From Nepenthes gracilis (Eukaryota; Streptophyta; Magnoliopsida; Caryophyllales; Nepenthaceae): DNA of 64,000 nucleotides. Position numbers and translations under genes: made by a program. The notes under the pieces are model-generated. The model was not told the origin of the DNA. It saw nothing but the letters and a program-made list of their open reading frames with translations, and ran no database searches. Numbering within the stretch: the stretch's first letter is position 1; every line of letters begins with the position of its first letter. Where the stretch lies: positions 18,150,021 to 18,214,020 of the forward strand of contig BSYO01000014.1 of NCBI GenBank assembly GCA_033239525.1, written 5' to 3'. Below, in pieces: positions 1-11,721 of this stretch.

Positions 1-628
1 ACCCTAATAAGGTGAAGGTAAGGTCATGTGATCAAGGATAGGAAGGTAAATTCACAATTATCTAATTATTGACTTTATTTTATGGATGAAGAATAATTAA
101 GAAGGAAATCTTAATTTTTCTAATTATTAGAGTTGTGAGATGATTTAATAAGGGAATAAAAATTCTAATTTTTTATGAGGTTGGCCAACCATATGGAGTG
201 TGTGGCAACATAAGATTCCCCGGTGTAGTGAATGGAGGTGATCAATGTGCTGAGGTTACAAAAGGGAGGGCTTGGCCAGCTAGGTGTAGCTTGTCATGGC
301 TTCGGTTAGTTAGGTTCTTTGTTAAGACATGTAAGACTAACCAGTGAGACAAGTGAACCATGTGGGCCGATCATAAGAGCCTTGAGATGCTAATTAGGTG
401 AGCTATATAAGGATTTAGGTGACCGATTTACACTAAGGAAAAGAAGCATATGATGCATGTGAATTAAGAGAATAATTTCGGTGAGTTAAATTGAGGGTTA
501 ATGTGATGAGTTATGATTAGATGGGGTTACTTTTAAGAGGGTGGCCGCGTAAGTGAAAAGGTGAGTTATGTAACCTAATTTGTGCCTACATTCAACCTAG
601 GTGAGCTAACAATACCTAGGAGAGTTAT

Positions 629-751
629 GGCACGTTTGGTTGAAGGGAATAATGAGAGAATATAATTTCTATTCCCTAAGAATAAAGATTCTTCCGTTTG
701 GTTACAAATTTAACCAAGAAGAAATAATCCCTGGAAATTGTTATTCCCACA

Positions 752-844
<93 letters not shown>

Positions 845-1042
845 GTCATTATTATTATTACCACTATTCCCACCTTATTTCTCATACTATTCTATAAACC
901 AAATAATGAAATACTAATTCCTATCTTATTCTATTCTAACAACCAAATATGAAAATAACAATTTCAACTCTATTCCCATCCAATTCTATTCCCTAGAATA
1001 ACTATTCTATTATCACCTTATTCCATTGCAGCAACCAAACAT
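629..1042. mobile_element. hAT-like MITE with terminal inverted repeats
   Basis: The left end reads CACGTTTGGTTGAAGGGAAT and the right end, read in reverse complement, ATGTTTGGTTGCTGCAATGG, so the two ends are imperfect inverted repeats sharing GTTTGGTTG. Flanking 8-mers are AGAGTTAT (621-628) and AGAGTTAG (1043-1050), a 7/8 match that fits the 8-bp target duplication of hAT transposons. The interior is rich in TATTCC/GGAATA motifs and a long TTA repeat and has no transposase, so it would be non-autonomous. Exact ends are uncertain by one or two bases. Confidence 0.6.
751..845. repeat. (TTA)n/(ATT)n microsatellite
   Basis: About 30 trinucleotide TTA/ATT units, broken once by a short T run. 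It lies inside the MITE-like element. The poly-Leu/poly-Tyr open frame across it is an artefact of the repeat. Confidence 0.9.
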
Positions 1043-2867
1043 AGAGTTAGAAAATTACCACTCAATTTTACTTCGAAGATATTTAGATCAAGGAAGACTC
1101 TTGGAGGCTAAGACAAGGAAGAAAAGAAGAAAAGAAATATGCCAAAGTATCTAAACATGCAGATCAATTCCTTTTTTAGAGATCTAAATTCATCCATGGG
1201 TTACAAAATTATGTGAAATGATCCTTTATTCACATGACATGATAGAGGAATATTGATTAAATGATATGGTCATATGCAATAGGAAATAATGATGAATTGA
1301 GTGCACATGATTAATGATAGATTATGGTACAAAATATGTAGATATTGTATATTTGTGAAGAGATCTCAAATTTTGTAAGGGTAAATTTATGAGACTCATA
1401 GAGCATGTGTATCACTTCATATTGGAAATAACAGTTATTATGTCAAATTACTAATTACCATAACTTTAGATTGTAAATTGATAAATTATGGATTTTGATC
1501 ATACAAACATGTAAAATAATATGTTTAGAAGAGAAAATATGATAATGGACGAATTACAAAAATGCCCCAAGTCATGCATTGACGAGGGATAAAATGGTCA
1601 TTTTGGCACACATTCTCAAGAATGTAGAGATTATTTTATAAATTTGTTGTATCATAATTAAAAGTATAAATACATGTATTTGAGTACCTAAAACACCCTT
1701 GGCCATGGGTCAATGAGACAGGTAAAAATGGAAATTTAAGTATAATTTTCATATAGTGTAAGATTTGTACCATATGTTTCATTGTTGAAACTTTTAAGTT
1801 TATGATTGTATATATTATCCCCAGATTTATAAAAATAGATGAGTTGGACTTGGTCTTAGGGCTGGCCGAGAATCATACGAGGAATTGTGAGAAAACAAAA
1901 GGGTAAATATGAAAAATAAATGCTAGTAGTTAATTAGAGGTTTAAGTGGTGGTTATTAAACATTGTAAATAAAGATCGTTTTACTGCTGGCCGTGTGGTT
2001 CATGGGAATCCTAGGTGAGTTATGGTGTCAATTTATACAATAATGCTAGAAATTAAGAGGTGCATTAAGTGGTGTTTAATGACACTTGTAAATATTGTAA
2101 TTATAGTTTCATAAGGTTTATTATTTTATCATAATGCTGGCCATGAGGTTATTTAAGGTTTCCATGGGATTAATGGTATTATTAGATACATTAAATGCAA
2201 GGTAATACCAATTGAGTGTAGATTAATGTCGAAAGGATCTCTTTCCATATCGTGTTAGTTCTATAAAGAAATGAAACTGATTTTCCAATAAGCATTGAGA
2301 TCAACTGAAAACCTTAATTAATATTCGGCTTTTAAACTGTGTTTGCTAAAATAAAATCCCTCTTTATAAAATTTGAGGATGGATCCGCCAAATCAATGAT
2401 AATTTGGTGAATGATGTGGCTGAAGTTGATGCTACTAAAAGTTTTTGCATGACTTAGCCAAATTGAGTTCCCACTCTCCCAAATGGAATACAAAATTTAT
2501 CGATTAGGGGTTTTCTTAAACTTCTATTGTTGAGTGGATTGTCATAGGAATCAGGGTTTCATGAAATTTGAGTCTTGATTTGTTTAATTTGTTCTTTTGG
2601 AAATGGATTGCTTAATTTTTACTGCCTTGAACTATTTTAATTCTTGAATCGCAGTTGCTTCCCCTCCCCATCTTTCTGTTTGTGCCCGTGATTCCCCACA
2701 TGGTCTTTACGTTTAGCGTGAATATCTCTGCCTCCCTCTGTGCAAGGATTGTTGTGATTATTGTATGGTTTGAGCAGGCTGCTTGTGGTTTTACTTTATC
2801 TCAGTGTAAAGTTCACTTTGTAAATGTAACTTTATTGAGGTTCTGATCAAGTTGTCAAATTGAATGC

Positions 2868-3007
2868 AGCCCAATTCTTCAAGCTCCCATAGCAAGCCTA
2901 AGAAAGTAGTAGACGATGCAAAGCTCTACATTGGCTATCTTCCTCAAGCAGCCGTGGTTTTGAAGGATTTTGTAGCTTAATTGACTAGGACTTGGCTGAA
3001 AAGCTTT
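2868..3007 (+). other. Probable 5'UTR exon of the AlkB6-like gene
   Basis: A splice donor (AAGCTTT followed by GTAAGTTTTT) sits at 3007/3008, and a matching acceptor (TTACTGCAG) ends at 3276, 31 bases before the AlkB6-like ATG. This suggests an untranslated exon ending at 3007 and a 269-bp 5'UTR intron. The upstream limit is not known. The segment opens with a short ATG reading frame that stops within about 40 codons; I do not think it is a protein. Confidence 0.4.
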
Positions 3008-3306
3008 GTAAGTTTTTGGCTGTCAACAGTGTGTTTCACTTTTTTTGCTGAGCTAAAGAATAACTGGAGGATTTTTCACTGACACACCTACCTTTCTGAA
3101 TTGAATGGCTGTTAATAGTGAGTGAATAAATGAAATGCACTACTGTAGTATATGTTATGGATCCTATGCTTGTATTTTTGTTAACCAGTGACACAATTCC
3201 TTTTGGCTTTTACAGTTTTTGAGACATTGGTTGGATTGGTACTAGTGACTAAGCTATTTAATGCTGGTTACTGCAGTTTTGTGTTGTCTGTAGTGCTGAC
3301 AAAGTA

Positions 3307-3584
3307 ATGGAAGCAAATGAGAAATTGCTTGACTTTAGAGTTGGGTCGGTGCCGACATTGATATATACTCCTGAATTTGTCACTGAAGCTGAAGAAACCC
3401 AGCTTCTTAACAATGTACGCATTCTCCTTTGTTTGCCCCTTCTTTTAAATGGTTTTTTCATTTATGGTGCTTGATTTTTGTCCATAGAATCTTCATTTTA
3501 TTTTTCCATTTCTTGTTTAATAGATATACCAATCACCCATTTTTAAGTGGAAGACACTGAAGAATAGGAGACTGCAGAATTGGG
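3307..3584 (+). CDS. ALKBH6: AlkB homolog 6-like dioxygenase, first two coding exons only
   Basis: Coding exons are 3307-3414 (36 codons from ATG) and 3524-3584, joined across an intron with donor AAT/GTACGC and acceptor TTTAATAG. The peptide starts MEANEKLLDFRVGSVPTLIY, continues with a PEFVTEAEETQLL segment, and exon 2 gives IFKWKTLKNRRLQNWG. This matches the conserved N-terminus of plant and animal ALKBH6, in particular the KW..L..R.LQNWGG motif, and the last exon ends in phase 1 exactly inside the GG pair with donor GGG/GTATAT. ALKBH6 is a 2-oxoglutarate/Fe(II) dioxygenase-fold protein implicated in alkylation repair. The catalytic HxD...H core and the 3' exons were not found in the following 4.7 kb, and a CA/TA microsatellite begins 40 bp after exon 2. 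It may therefore be a 3'-truncated copy, or a gene whose remaining exons I missed. Confidence 0.7.
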
Positions 3585-3617
3585 GTATATGAAAGATTAC
3601 TTCTTTGAAGTATATTT

Positions 3618-3838
3618 ACCCACAAACACATACACACATGCATGTATAATAGCATATACATACATATATATATGCGTACTTATACACAAATATTCATATA
3701 CGTACATATACATACACATATACATATACACATAATACATACACACACGTGTGCGCATATACACATACACATACAGATATATATACACATACACACACGC
3801 GTATACAAATACACACAGACACACACACACACACATAT
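3618..3838. repeat. Compound (CA/TA/CACACG)n microsatellite
   Basis: About 220 bp of alternating purine-pyrimidine DNA (ACACAT, ATATAC and CACACG variants) directly after the AlkB6-like second exon. Such a tract can adopt Z-DNA and is prone to instability. Open frames on both strands here are repeat artefacts. Confidence 0.9.
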
Positions 3839-3839
3839 G

Positions 3840-6800
3840 AGGTAGGCCATACTTGCAAATATTATGGTGACCTAGAAAACTAGGGTTGGCCGTGGCAGAG
3901 GGCAATTTAGCTGATAGTGAGAAGGGTGGTAATTTATTGTTTGGAAATTTAAATAACACATCTAAGATGTACTTTTAAAAAAGGCGGGAAATCGAGTATA
4001 GTAAAGTTAGAAGGCAATCGCAATTTTGTCACTAAACGTTGGAATGGCCACGTAGATTGGGACTATACTTCTCATTATACTTTTCCCCGCATGAGCATAC
4101 TTCTTGATCCATACTATTATCATTATTGTTCATCTCTTATGGATAAGTAAAGGAGATCACATGAAGACATTATGATTTTATAAAATATAGAACCCAAGGA
4201 ACTTTAATATATTCTATAATTTTTCAATGTCAATTCCATATTAGGTGATTGAAATCTATTGATATTGTAAAGAGATTTTAATAACCATGTGACTATTGTA
4301 AGAGGATATCGTGAATATTGGCAAGGGGTGTTGGGCTTGGACATGTCTGATAACATGAGTGCCAAACATTCTACAGGCCACTAGATTGTGGGAAGAAGGC
4401 ATCGAAGAGCAAAGGTGGTTGCATGTCAAGTAGAGAATGTCTAGATACCTCATGTGACTCATTCAGCTAATAGAGACATAACTATGTCATCCTTTGGTTC
4501 ACAATTGTAGCATAAGATTCGAGGAAAGTTTATCAATATCTCAACATCATGATCAATTGTGATGAGACCTATATTGTATCGAGATTTAGAGAAATCCATA
4601 TCGTTGAGGATCCTGGATTCAATGGAATCCAATTGATAGATAACCCATAGGGATTATGTTATTCTCGTTTCATATTAAAATTTGAGTTTGAGCTGAATAT
4701 CTTAGCGAACTGTTGAACATAACTGAACAAGATTCGGCTAACTCTTATAGCGTAAACAATTCAAGCTATTTGTTAATAATTGCACCAAGGGGAAACAACC
4801 TAAACCTCCAACCCTATCTCCTAGCTATCACCTAAGGCCCCCTATTTTTGCTTAGACAATGTGATGCCAAATATGAGTGAGAAACAAACTTTCATTCCAG
4901 TCTCCTAGTATTTTCATACAATTGAAAAAAATGGTATTATTGTTCCTCCATTGATTAAGAATTTCAATTTTTTGGAGGAATCATGATTATCCAATAAGAA
5001 GGTTTTCTGTAATAGATTTGATGCATTTCAATATCCTGATTTTAGATGAATCTAGATTTCCACTGATCTTCCTCATCGGGTTGATCCTGCAGGTTTAAAC
5101 CATGTAGATTTGATCAACATGTTTGAAAACCTGTACACCACCAATAAAAACAAGAGAATCAGAGGGCAGATAGGGATTGATCTCCGATAAGCTCTCCGAC
5201 ACTCAAATTAGAAAATTTTTCTCAAAGAATAGAAAGATGCTTGGAGAAATAAAAAATATTCATCAAAGAAATGTCGTTTATTTTCGTATTTTACTATGTT
5301 TGATCGCGAGACCATTTTCTCCTCCCCTCCCATTTCCGCACTCGGGAGCCTTCCTTTTTATAATGCCGGGGATGGTTTTGACTATCCCTTGTTGGTTTTT
5401 GATCGTGCATGGAACCATCTTGGATAAGGAAAGTCAGTTTGGGTTGCCGGTTATGGCCGGTACTTCTCAAAGCACGAAAGTGGGAACGTGGGCTAGAACC
5501 AACTATGGCGGGCTAAACTCATGGGCCTTGGCGCGAGACCAGCCCATTTTATGCTATGACTAGAGTGGCCCTTCTATTGGACCTTCTTTTTATTGGGCTC
5601 CTTTATCCGGGTTAGCCCAACTTCGATCATATTCATCAAGATTGTATAAGCATCTCTAAATAGCAAGTAGAGCATAGATGATGGGTTGGCTTGCAATAGG
5701 GATAAGGAGGGAATATAGTCAATTCAGAACAAGTTCGACATCTCTTTACCATTTCATCGCTGCAACTAGACAAAAGGAGATTTAGTCTAATGCATATGAC
5801 TACTACATAGACCATATTTAATAGGTAAATGACCTTTTCTTGAACAAACCTCGTGTGATTCAAACCATCTGTTTTAGAACATAAAATAATATATAGAACT
5901 AATGAATAGAATGAACAAGCACTAGTCATCCCATTTTTTTGGTTTAAACCAACCACCCTATTGTTGTTTATTACAAGTGTCTTTAAGTGGAATTAAGGGA
6001 ATCTGAAACTATAGAATTGAACAGCCTTTCTACTAAAAGGAAGGTTAGCATCTAGAGGCACTACTAAGATAAGGATAAGAAATACCTCCACAATTTAAGA
6101 TTCTAACTGCAGAAAAGCCAACGGTTTTCATGTCTTGAAAAGGTAACCTTAAATTGGCTGGCTTATGCACACACATATGGAACTGCTTACTACCATGGTG
6201 GGTTCTAGCCCATCCAATTAAAATGCTTTGCCCTAAGAGCGGGCTAGAAGCTAGTACTCATTTGACTCATTTGAAAGCATATGGGTGGGTTATTTCCCCT
6301 TTTCTTATATGTATTAGCATATTCCATTCTTTTCGATGTCATGTTAGGCAAGTGAATTGCTTAGGAGAGAAATAAATATTTCCCTTGGAGTGCTTTATTT
6401 TATTTTATATAAAAAGAAAAAGAATTAAAAAGTAGGGCTACTCTACTAGATAGATTTATTGACCTAGGATAAATTATTTTGCTTTCCCAAAGGAGAATAT
6501 GTAAATTCACTAGAAAACTTACTCATCTTACTTATTAGTATAAAGATCTTCGCCTTTCTTAATTCCTCCTATTTAAGGTATATTCATAATGTGCTTTCTG
6601 CAAGTGGCAGTCCAGGATTTCCCTTTCCTAATGGCTTGTGATGTGAAAAGATGCTATTTGTTGTCATAAGACTAGTTAGAGGAGAATTGGTATACTCGTA
6701 AGGAATTGAATGAAATTGTGAACTTCTTAAGAAGTGTAGGGGACAGCAGAGGAATGCAACTATAGAAATTATTACCTGAAAGACTAGTTTAAGAAGTCTG

Positions 6801-8349
6801 ATATTCATATAAACTTATTACTTGAAGACTAGTGCATATCAAGGCATTCGACTTCTCTTGCGCATGCATAGAATTTTACATGAAAATTCGCCTTTTTGCT
6901 AGAGAAATTTAAGGGGCTTATGATACTCCAATTGCCTTCAACTAGATTGTATTCCCTAGCCTCTTAGCACTCCAAGTTCCAATGACATGCAAGGGTACTT
7001 TGCTTAAATGCCTTTATCTTAAAAGTGACAAGTCTTCCACTCTAAGGGAAAAAATAAGAGAAGGTTATAAAATGAAAATAACGTAGCCTACTACAAAGGA
7101 TGGAAACTTCAATACTAGCCTCTTCTCTAATTGTTTTATCTCGTCTGCCCAAAAAAAGATCTAGCTCACCCCTTCTATAAAACAATTACGATGCATTTGC
7201 GACATCTACCACTAGTGCCATTCAATTAGCTGTTATAAAAGAAAGAGTGGACAATATGAATCGCCTAATCAATTATGATTCACTAAAAAGATGATTAAAA
7301 AATAGGACCTACTATGATCTTCTCTTTTTCATTTGACTCGGAACAGATGTTCTAAGCTTTCAATACCATTCTTTAGCCTTGGTGGAGATCTTTTCTGCTT
7401 ACCTTATGACTACAGTAGCATGGTCTTTTTATTATGCCTACAACTTGGTCTTTTTCAACATTACTCACCCCCCTATAGGAAGGAAAAAATAAAAAAATGA
7501 GAAATTATGCCTAAAATTTTGACTTTTCGCATTCAAGTTCAACCCCGGTATTAGCAAGCATCAAAGTGCTCGCTTTTGGTGCTTTAGCTATGATTTCTAT
7601 CATCATTTCATCATATTACACTATCATAATGCTTAGAGTTTCCAAGTTTATTGACATTACTGTTTATTGCTTAGATACAATTTACTTGTTGAGAATTCGG
7701 TTTATTCCTCTTTTTCTTTTTTTTTTTTTCATTCTAAGTTAGTGCAAGTACGTGGTAGTCTTTCTTAGGCAAGGTCCTAGTGGAGTCGAGTGGAGGTCAT
7801 GGACTTCTGAGGACATTTATGCTTAGGTTTTTTTTTTATTTGTAAGCATTTTATTATGGATTCTTGTACTATGGTTATTCCGATGTATTTTGTTGTGTCT
7901 GGATTTATTATGTATCAAATATTTATGGTTTACCTCCTATATTTAAAAAAGTTTATCTATGTTGGTTTAATGTTATTGTGAGGTTGAATTGATAATTGTT
8001 TATTGGGAATCGGTGTTGCAATCCAGGCAGCCTATGGTTATCTATTGGGAACTAGGCCAGGTCGTGACACAACAACATTTAAGGACGTGATCAGAAGTCC
8101 AGTGTAATGCATTTATGAAACAAGGAAATTGGATTGTGTCTGTTTAGAAGCTCAAACAGCATCATATTTTCTAAAATATGGGCATCCTCATCTAGATGTT
8201 TGGACGCTATATTACCATAGCATTTGCATCAATTTTAGATATACTTTAAGTAGTTGAATTACTGCATATCCGCAAATACAGTTACCTATGTTGGCGTTAA
8301 CATTTCTAATTTTCAGGTCGTAATTCTAGCAGATGTGGATAAAACTCAC
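3840..8349. other. Intergenic DNA with LTR-like fragments, no gene recognised
   Basis: No exon with recognisable homology was found on either strand. A less AT-rich segment at about 5080-5640 (with a 128-codon plus-strand frame at 5177-5563) has the look of a degraded LTR but no defined ends. At 8054-8069 the plus strand ends CCAGGTCGTGACA; read on the minus strand this is TGTCACGACCTGG, the usual 5' start of plant Gypsy LTRs, so a decayed minus-strand LTR may extend leftwards from 8069. No target duplication was found for it. Confidence 0.35.
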
Positions 8350-9056
8350 TGTAATGATCCACGCTTCCAAATCAGGAGTAAGAAATGCACAAATAAACAG
8401 TGGCGCTGATTTGTAAAGAGAAGTACCTGAAGTTTTGCAACTTTATGACTCATTGATAATGCATAGCATACAGATGACATACATGTTAAAATGAGCTGCA
8501 TCAAAGATACACAAAACTAAAATCATGCTCAAATTGAGATCAAAGGCACAAGAAACACCCAACAATTCACACATAAATTCAACACACAAAATTGATATAA
8601 AGTCCTGAATAAAGTTTTTACCAGATAGAACATCCATGAACCTTGAATTCCAAATATTTTGGACTGACTCACCGATCTAGAATATGAAATTCCTCCTTTC
8701 TTCCCACTCGAGACTCTCGGGTTACTCTCTTCCGCTATTTGGCTGTCTAGTTTCTGATTAAATTCCGAAACTACCGAATCAGCATCATGATTTGAATTTA
8801 AACGAGCTATGCTACGCCAAGGCTGTGATGGAGAAGCAACCGCCTGCTCATCGGAGAGCCTGCTAAGAGCGGAATGAGAGCCGAGACTGGAGGAGAAGTC
8901 CCTACCGCGATCGGGAAGTTTGTTAGAGCCGCTAACGGAGACGTCTGTCAGGCTGGTCTTGGATCTCCTCCGGAGTGACCGTCGCTCGGATTCGGTGCCG
9001 CTGTTGCCATTGTTTGGGGTGGAGTGGACGAAATTAGGAGCTGTAGGGGTAGGCAT
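8350..9056 (-). CDS. Unknown Ser/Arg-rich protein, N-terminal exon(s)
   Basis: The first exon runs from ATG at 9056 to about 8642 (138 codons plus one base) and ends in AATTCAAG/GTTCAT. The peptide begins MPTPTAPNFVHSTPNNGNSG and is polar and low-complexity, with SLRRRSK, GSHSALSRL, QPWRSIARLN and VVSEFNQKLDSQ segments, as in plant nuclear or scaffold proteins with disordered N-termini. I do not recognise the family. A possible second exon at 8350-8426 (acceptor CTTCAG, donor ACA/GTGAGT) continues in phase for 25 codons with LYKSAPLFICAFLTPDLE. No later exons could be identified in the repeats to the left, so the gene is either 3'-truncated or has unseen exons. A 120-codon His-rich frame starting at 9310 overlaps this ATG out of frame and would lie in the 5' leader. 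Confidence 0.5.
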
Positions 9057-9310
9057 TTTGTGAGGGAATGGGGGCTGGGAAGGAGGTGATAAAGAGAAAG
9101 TACGGAGAGGTGGTTGTGGTGGTAGTGGTGATAATGGTGGTGGTGGTGGTCAGGGAATAGATGGGCGGGGGAACGGTTGTTGCTGATTATGCATGTAGAG
9201 ATTGGAGGTTGAAAGTTGAAGTGACAGTGGAAGTGAAAGTGGAAGAGGAAGTGGCTGCGTCGGAATCTGTCCTTTTGTTGTTGTAAAAATGCGTCTAGGT
9301 GCTTTTTCAA

Positions 9311-11100
9311 CCGTAAAAAAAAAAAAAAAGAAGTAATTTTCTCAATTTATTTATTTTAATGATAAATTGAGTCGTCTTTTAAAAAAAAAATAAATATTCC
9401 AGCCATATGAACTTTTTTAGGTGATTGTATTTTAAAATCTCATGAATTATAAATTCTTGCTGTATATGTTCATAAAAAAAAAAGAGTAGATCACACACTA
9501 TTTTATTAAAAATAAAAAAAATTATTTTTAAATTTAATAAGTATTTAAAAATTTAAATTTAATCTAAAAAATTATAAATAAAACTCTTAACTCATTCTAT
9601 CCAAATCTTACATTAAATAAGATTTTAAACCCATTCACTTCCTGAATTATCTTTCAAATTTTAAATTAATCTTTTAGGCCCAACAAGAGAGAGATGAAGG
9701 GGAGAGAGAGATGTGAGTGTAAATGACTAAATTTCATACTTTTATGAGGAGGATGAGTTATTTTAGAGATAAGTTCTGAACCTCTTTATGTAAAATTTAA
9801 AAATTGTGAGATTAAACCTTTAAAATTGAGTTTGATCAATTAGAGATTATGATGTTCTTAGATTAAATATTTTGATGATCCTCTTTTTTGATATCAAATG
9901 TTTGAAGCCCACTTTATGGGTGAGGATGTTGATGTTTATAATTATATAAAAATTAACAGCAATTCCTTCGTAGTGGTATTATTGATCACTTTTCACGTTC
10001 ATAAAATGGCTATTGTTAACCACTCTAGTCAACAATCACTTCATACATTTCAAATTGAGAGGAATAATTAAACATGTTTAATTGTATTGTTCGTATACGT
10101 TAGATGAGTGATCAACTAGAATGCAGAATATTAACTACGTGTGCGAAATTGTCCCATCAATTCATCCATCTTGCTCAGCATTATTTACCTTTATGTGCAT
10201 TATTTGAATCTTGTACCATAGTTGTTCAATAATTTGACTAACTATTTGACATTTATGTAGTTTATATTTCAATTAGGCTTATTGCGGCGAGGAACCTTTG
10301 TAGGTGTTAATCCATTAAGGCTCATTTGGGAATGCTTTTATTTTGTTTGTGCTCTAATTCTGTAAGTTTTTTTAGCCCAATCATACCTGATAAGTTTTAT
10401 TAATTTTTGGTCTTTTTGTAGCCATATGTTTGGACCCTGATATAAAAAAGCTCAAATTTTATTTTAATCATAATTAATTAAATTAAGATAATTAAAATTA
10501 AAATCAAAAAATAAAAAATTAGGTCAAAAGTCAATTTTAAACCAAATTACTGTAAACTGATGAATGCTTAACCGGCATCTAACGTATATTCATACGAATT
10601 TTGGATAAAAAGATCATACCTAACTATCGCTTAAACGAAACTTAAATTCGCTTTTCAATGTACTCACACCCAATGAACGTTCAAACGCACACAGGTAAAA
10701 TTTTAGCACTTGATACACGACCTAACAATTACACTTTCATATCTTATTTTAGTGTCAATTGTATTCTATATGAAAAAAAATTTAAATTATTAGTTAATCC
10801 GTCTCAAATGATAAACAACTTTACAACTTTTAAAAAACCTTAAACTATCATTTCATAGTTTTACCCGATAATACGGATAAATTTATTTACATAGAATAGA
10901 AATAAAAATCAAAAAAATTAAACTAAAGAAAATAAAATCTACCAGATCCTAATTACAATATATAATCTACCAGACAATTCTTAATCAAAAATTGAAGAAA
11001 GACAATCATTTTCATATCAAATATTTTGGAGACACCTTTAAGCCATGTAACATGGCATCCATTCATCCATCTATTAATGTCTAAATCTATTAGTTTATAT
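9311..11100. other. AT-rich intergenic DNA
   Basis: Poly-A and poly-T rich sequence with no exon-like open frames longer than about 60 codons and no defined repeat ends. It separates the 5' end of the unknown minus-strand gene from the 3'UTR of the ECT gene. Confidence 0.6.
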
Positions 11101-11109
11101 AAATAAATA

Positions 11110-11721
11110 AGATATTATACCGTCTGAGTGTGACAATAGACTGTCTTCATTTTACCATTACTTTAGCCCACCCTAAAAAATAGGTTAAAGGACCATATCA
11201 ATTGTAGATCTTTTTCTTTTATTTGTCTTTATAATGGCATTTTTCCTCACATTGAAATCACAAGTTTTTATGCCTCCTCTGAAACACTTAATGAAAACAT
11301 TCTAACTTGTTTTCTTGAAAATAATCTTCATGGCACATAACAGATGTTTCATCTCAAGACAACCGAAATTAAAACAGACAGAAAATGTTAAGTAGCATTG
11401 TTTCTGTCCGAAACTATTCAGCTCTTGACTCCAAGCAACAAAAATTGGGTAGAAAAAAAAACAAGACTGAATTTCTCATAGAGCTTACCAATTCTCAGCT
11501 GGAACTAATCGCGAAATGGAAAAAGAAAGAAAGAAGCCAGAGAACCATATTAATGGAAATTGAAGGTATTTCAACCTGTTGTATGCGAGGCATCATCGAT
11601 CAACCAAGCAAACCAAATAGAAGCACCGAGAAAAAGATCAGGACAGTGAAATCAATGGAGAGGCCGATATTCTCTGAAATGCCTCGGACCAATTTCTGAA
11701 TCAAAATGAGTTCCTACAAAC
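11110..11721 (-). other. Probable 3'UTR of the ECT gene
   Basis: The region directly after the stop codon is unspliced, with mixed composition down to about 11350 and T-rich further on. AATAAA-like signals (TTTATT on the plus strand) occur near 11218. The 104-codon plus-strand frame at 11385-11699 is antisense to this 3'UTR and has no recognisable homology. Confidence 0.4.

Larger units (their letters stand above)
1..2340. repeat. Anonymous repeat-derived DNA with recurring GGCTGGCC motifs
   Basis: I recognise no gene here. Short motifs recur in degenerate form: variants of TTGGCCA or GCTGGCCGTG occur near 183, 274, 541, 1860, 1986 and 2138, and CCTAGGTGAGTTATGG-like strings near 597-627 and 2011-2026. 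Such recurrence suggests decayed LTR-retrotransposon sequence, but no terminal repeats or coding remnants can be defined. A MITE-like element (629-1042) is embedded in it. Confidence 0.35.

Noticed and set aside
1..12. ACCCTAATAAGG resembles a plant telomere repeat
   Set aside because: Single unit only; no (CCCTAAA)n array follows.
640..897. 85-codon frame with poly-Leu and poly-Tyr
   Set aside because: Artefact of the TTA/ATT repeat in the MITE.
3597..3959. 120-codon minus-strand and 67-codon plus-strand frames
   Set aside because: Both are translations of the CA/TA microsatellite.
5086..5100. GTTGATCCTGCAGGT resembles the 5' start of 18S rRNA
   Set aside because: Only about a dozen bases match (GTTGATCCTG) and no rRNA sequence follows.
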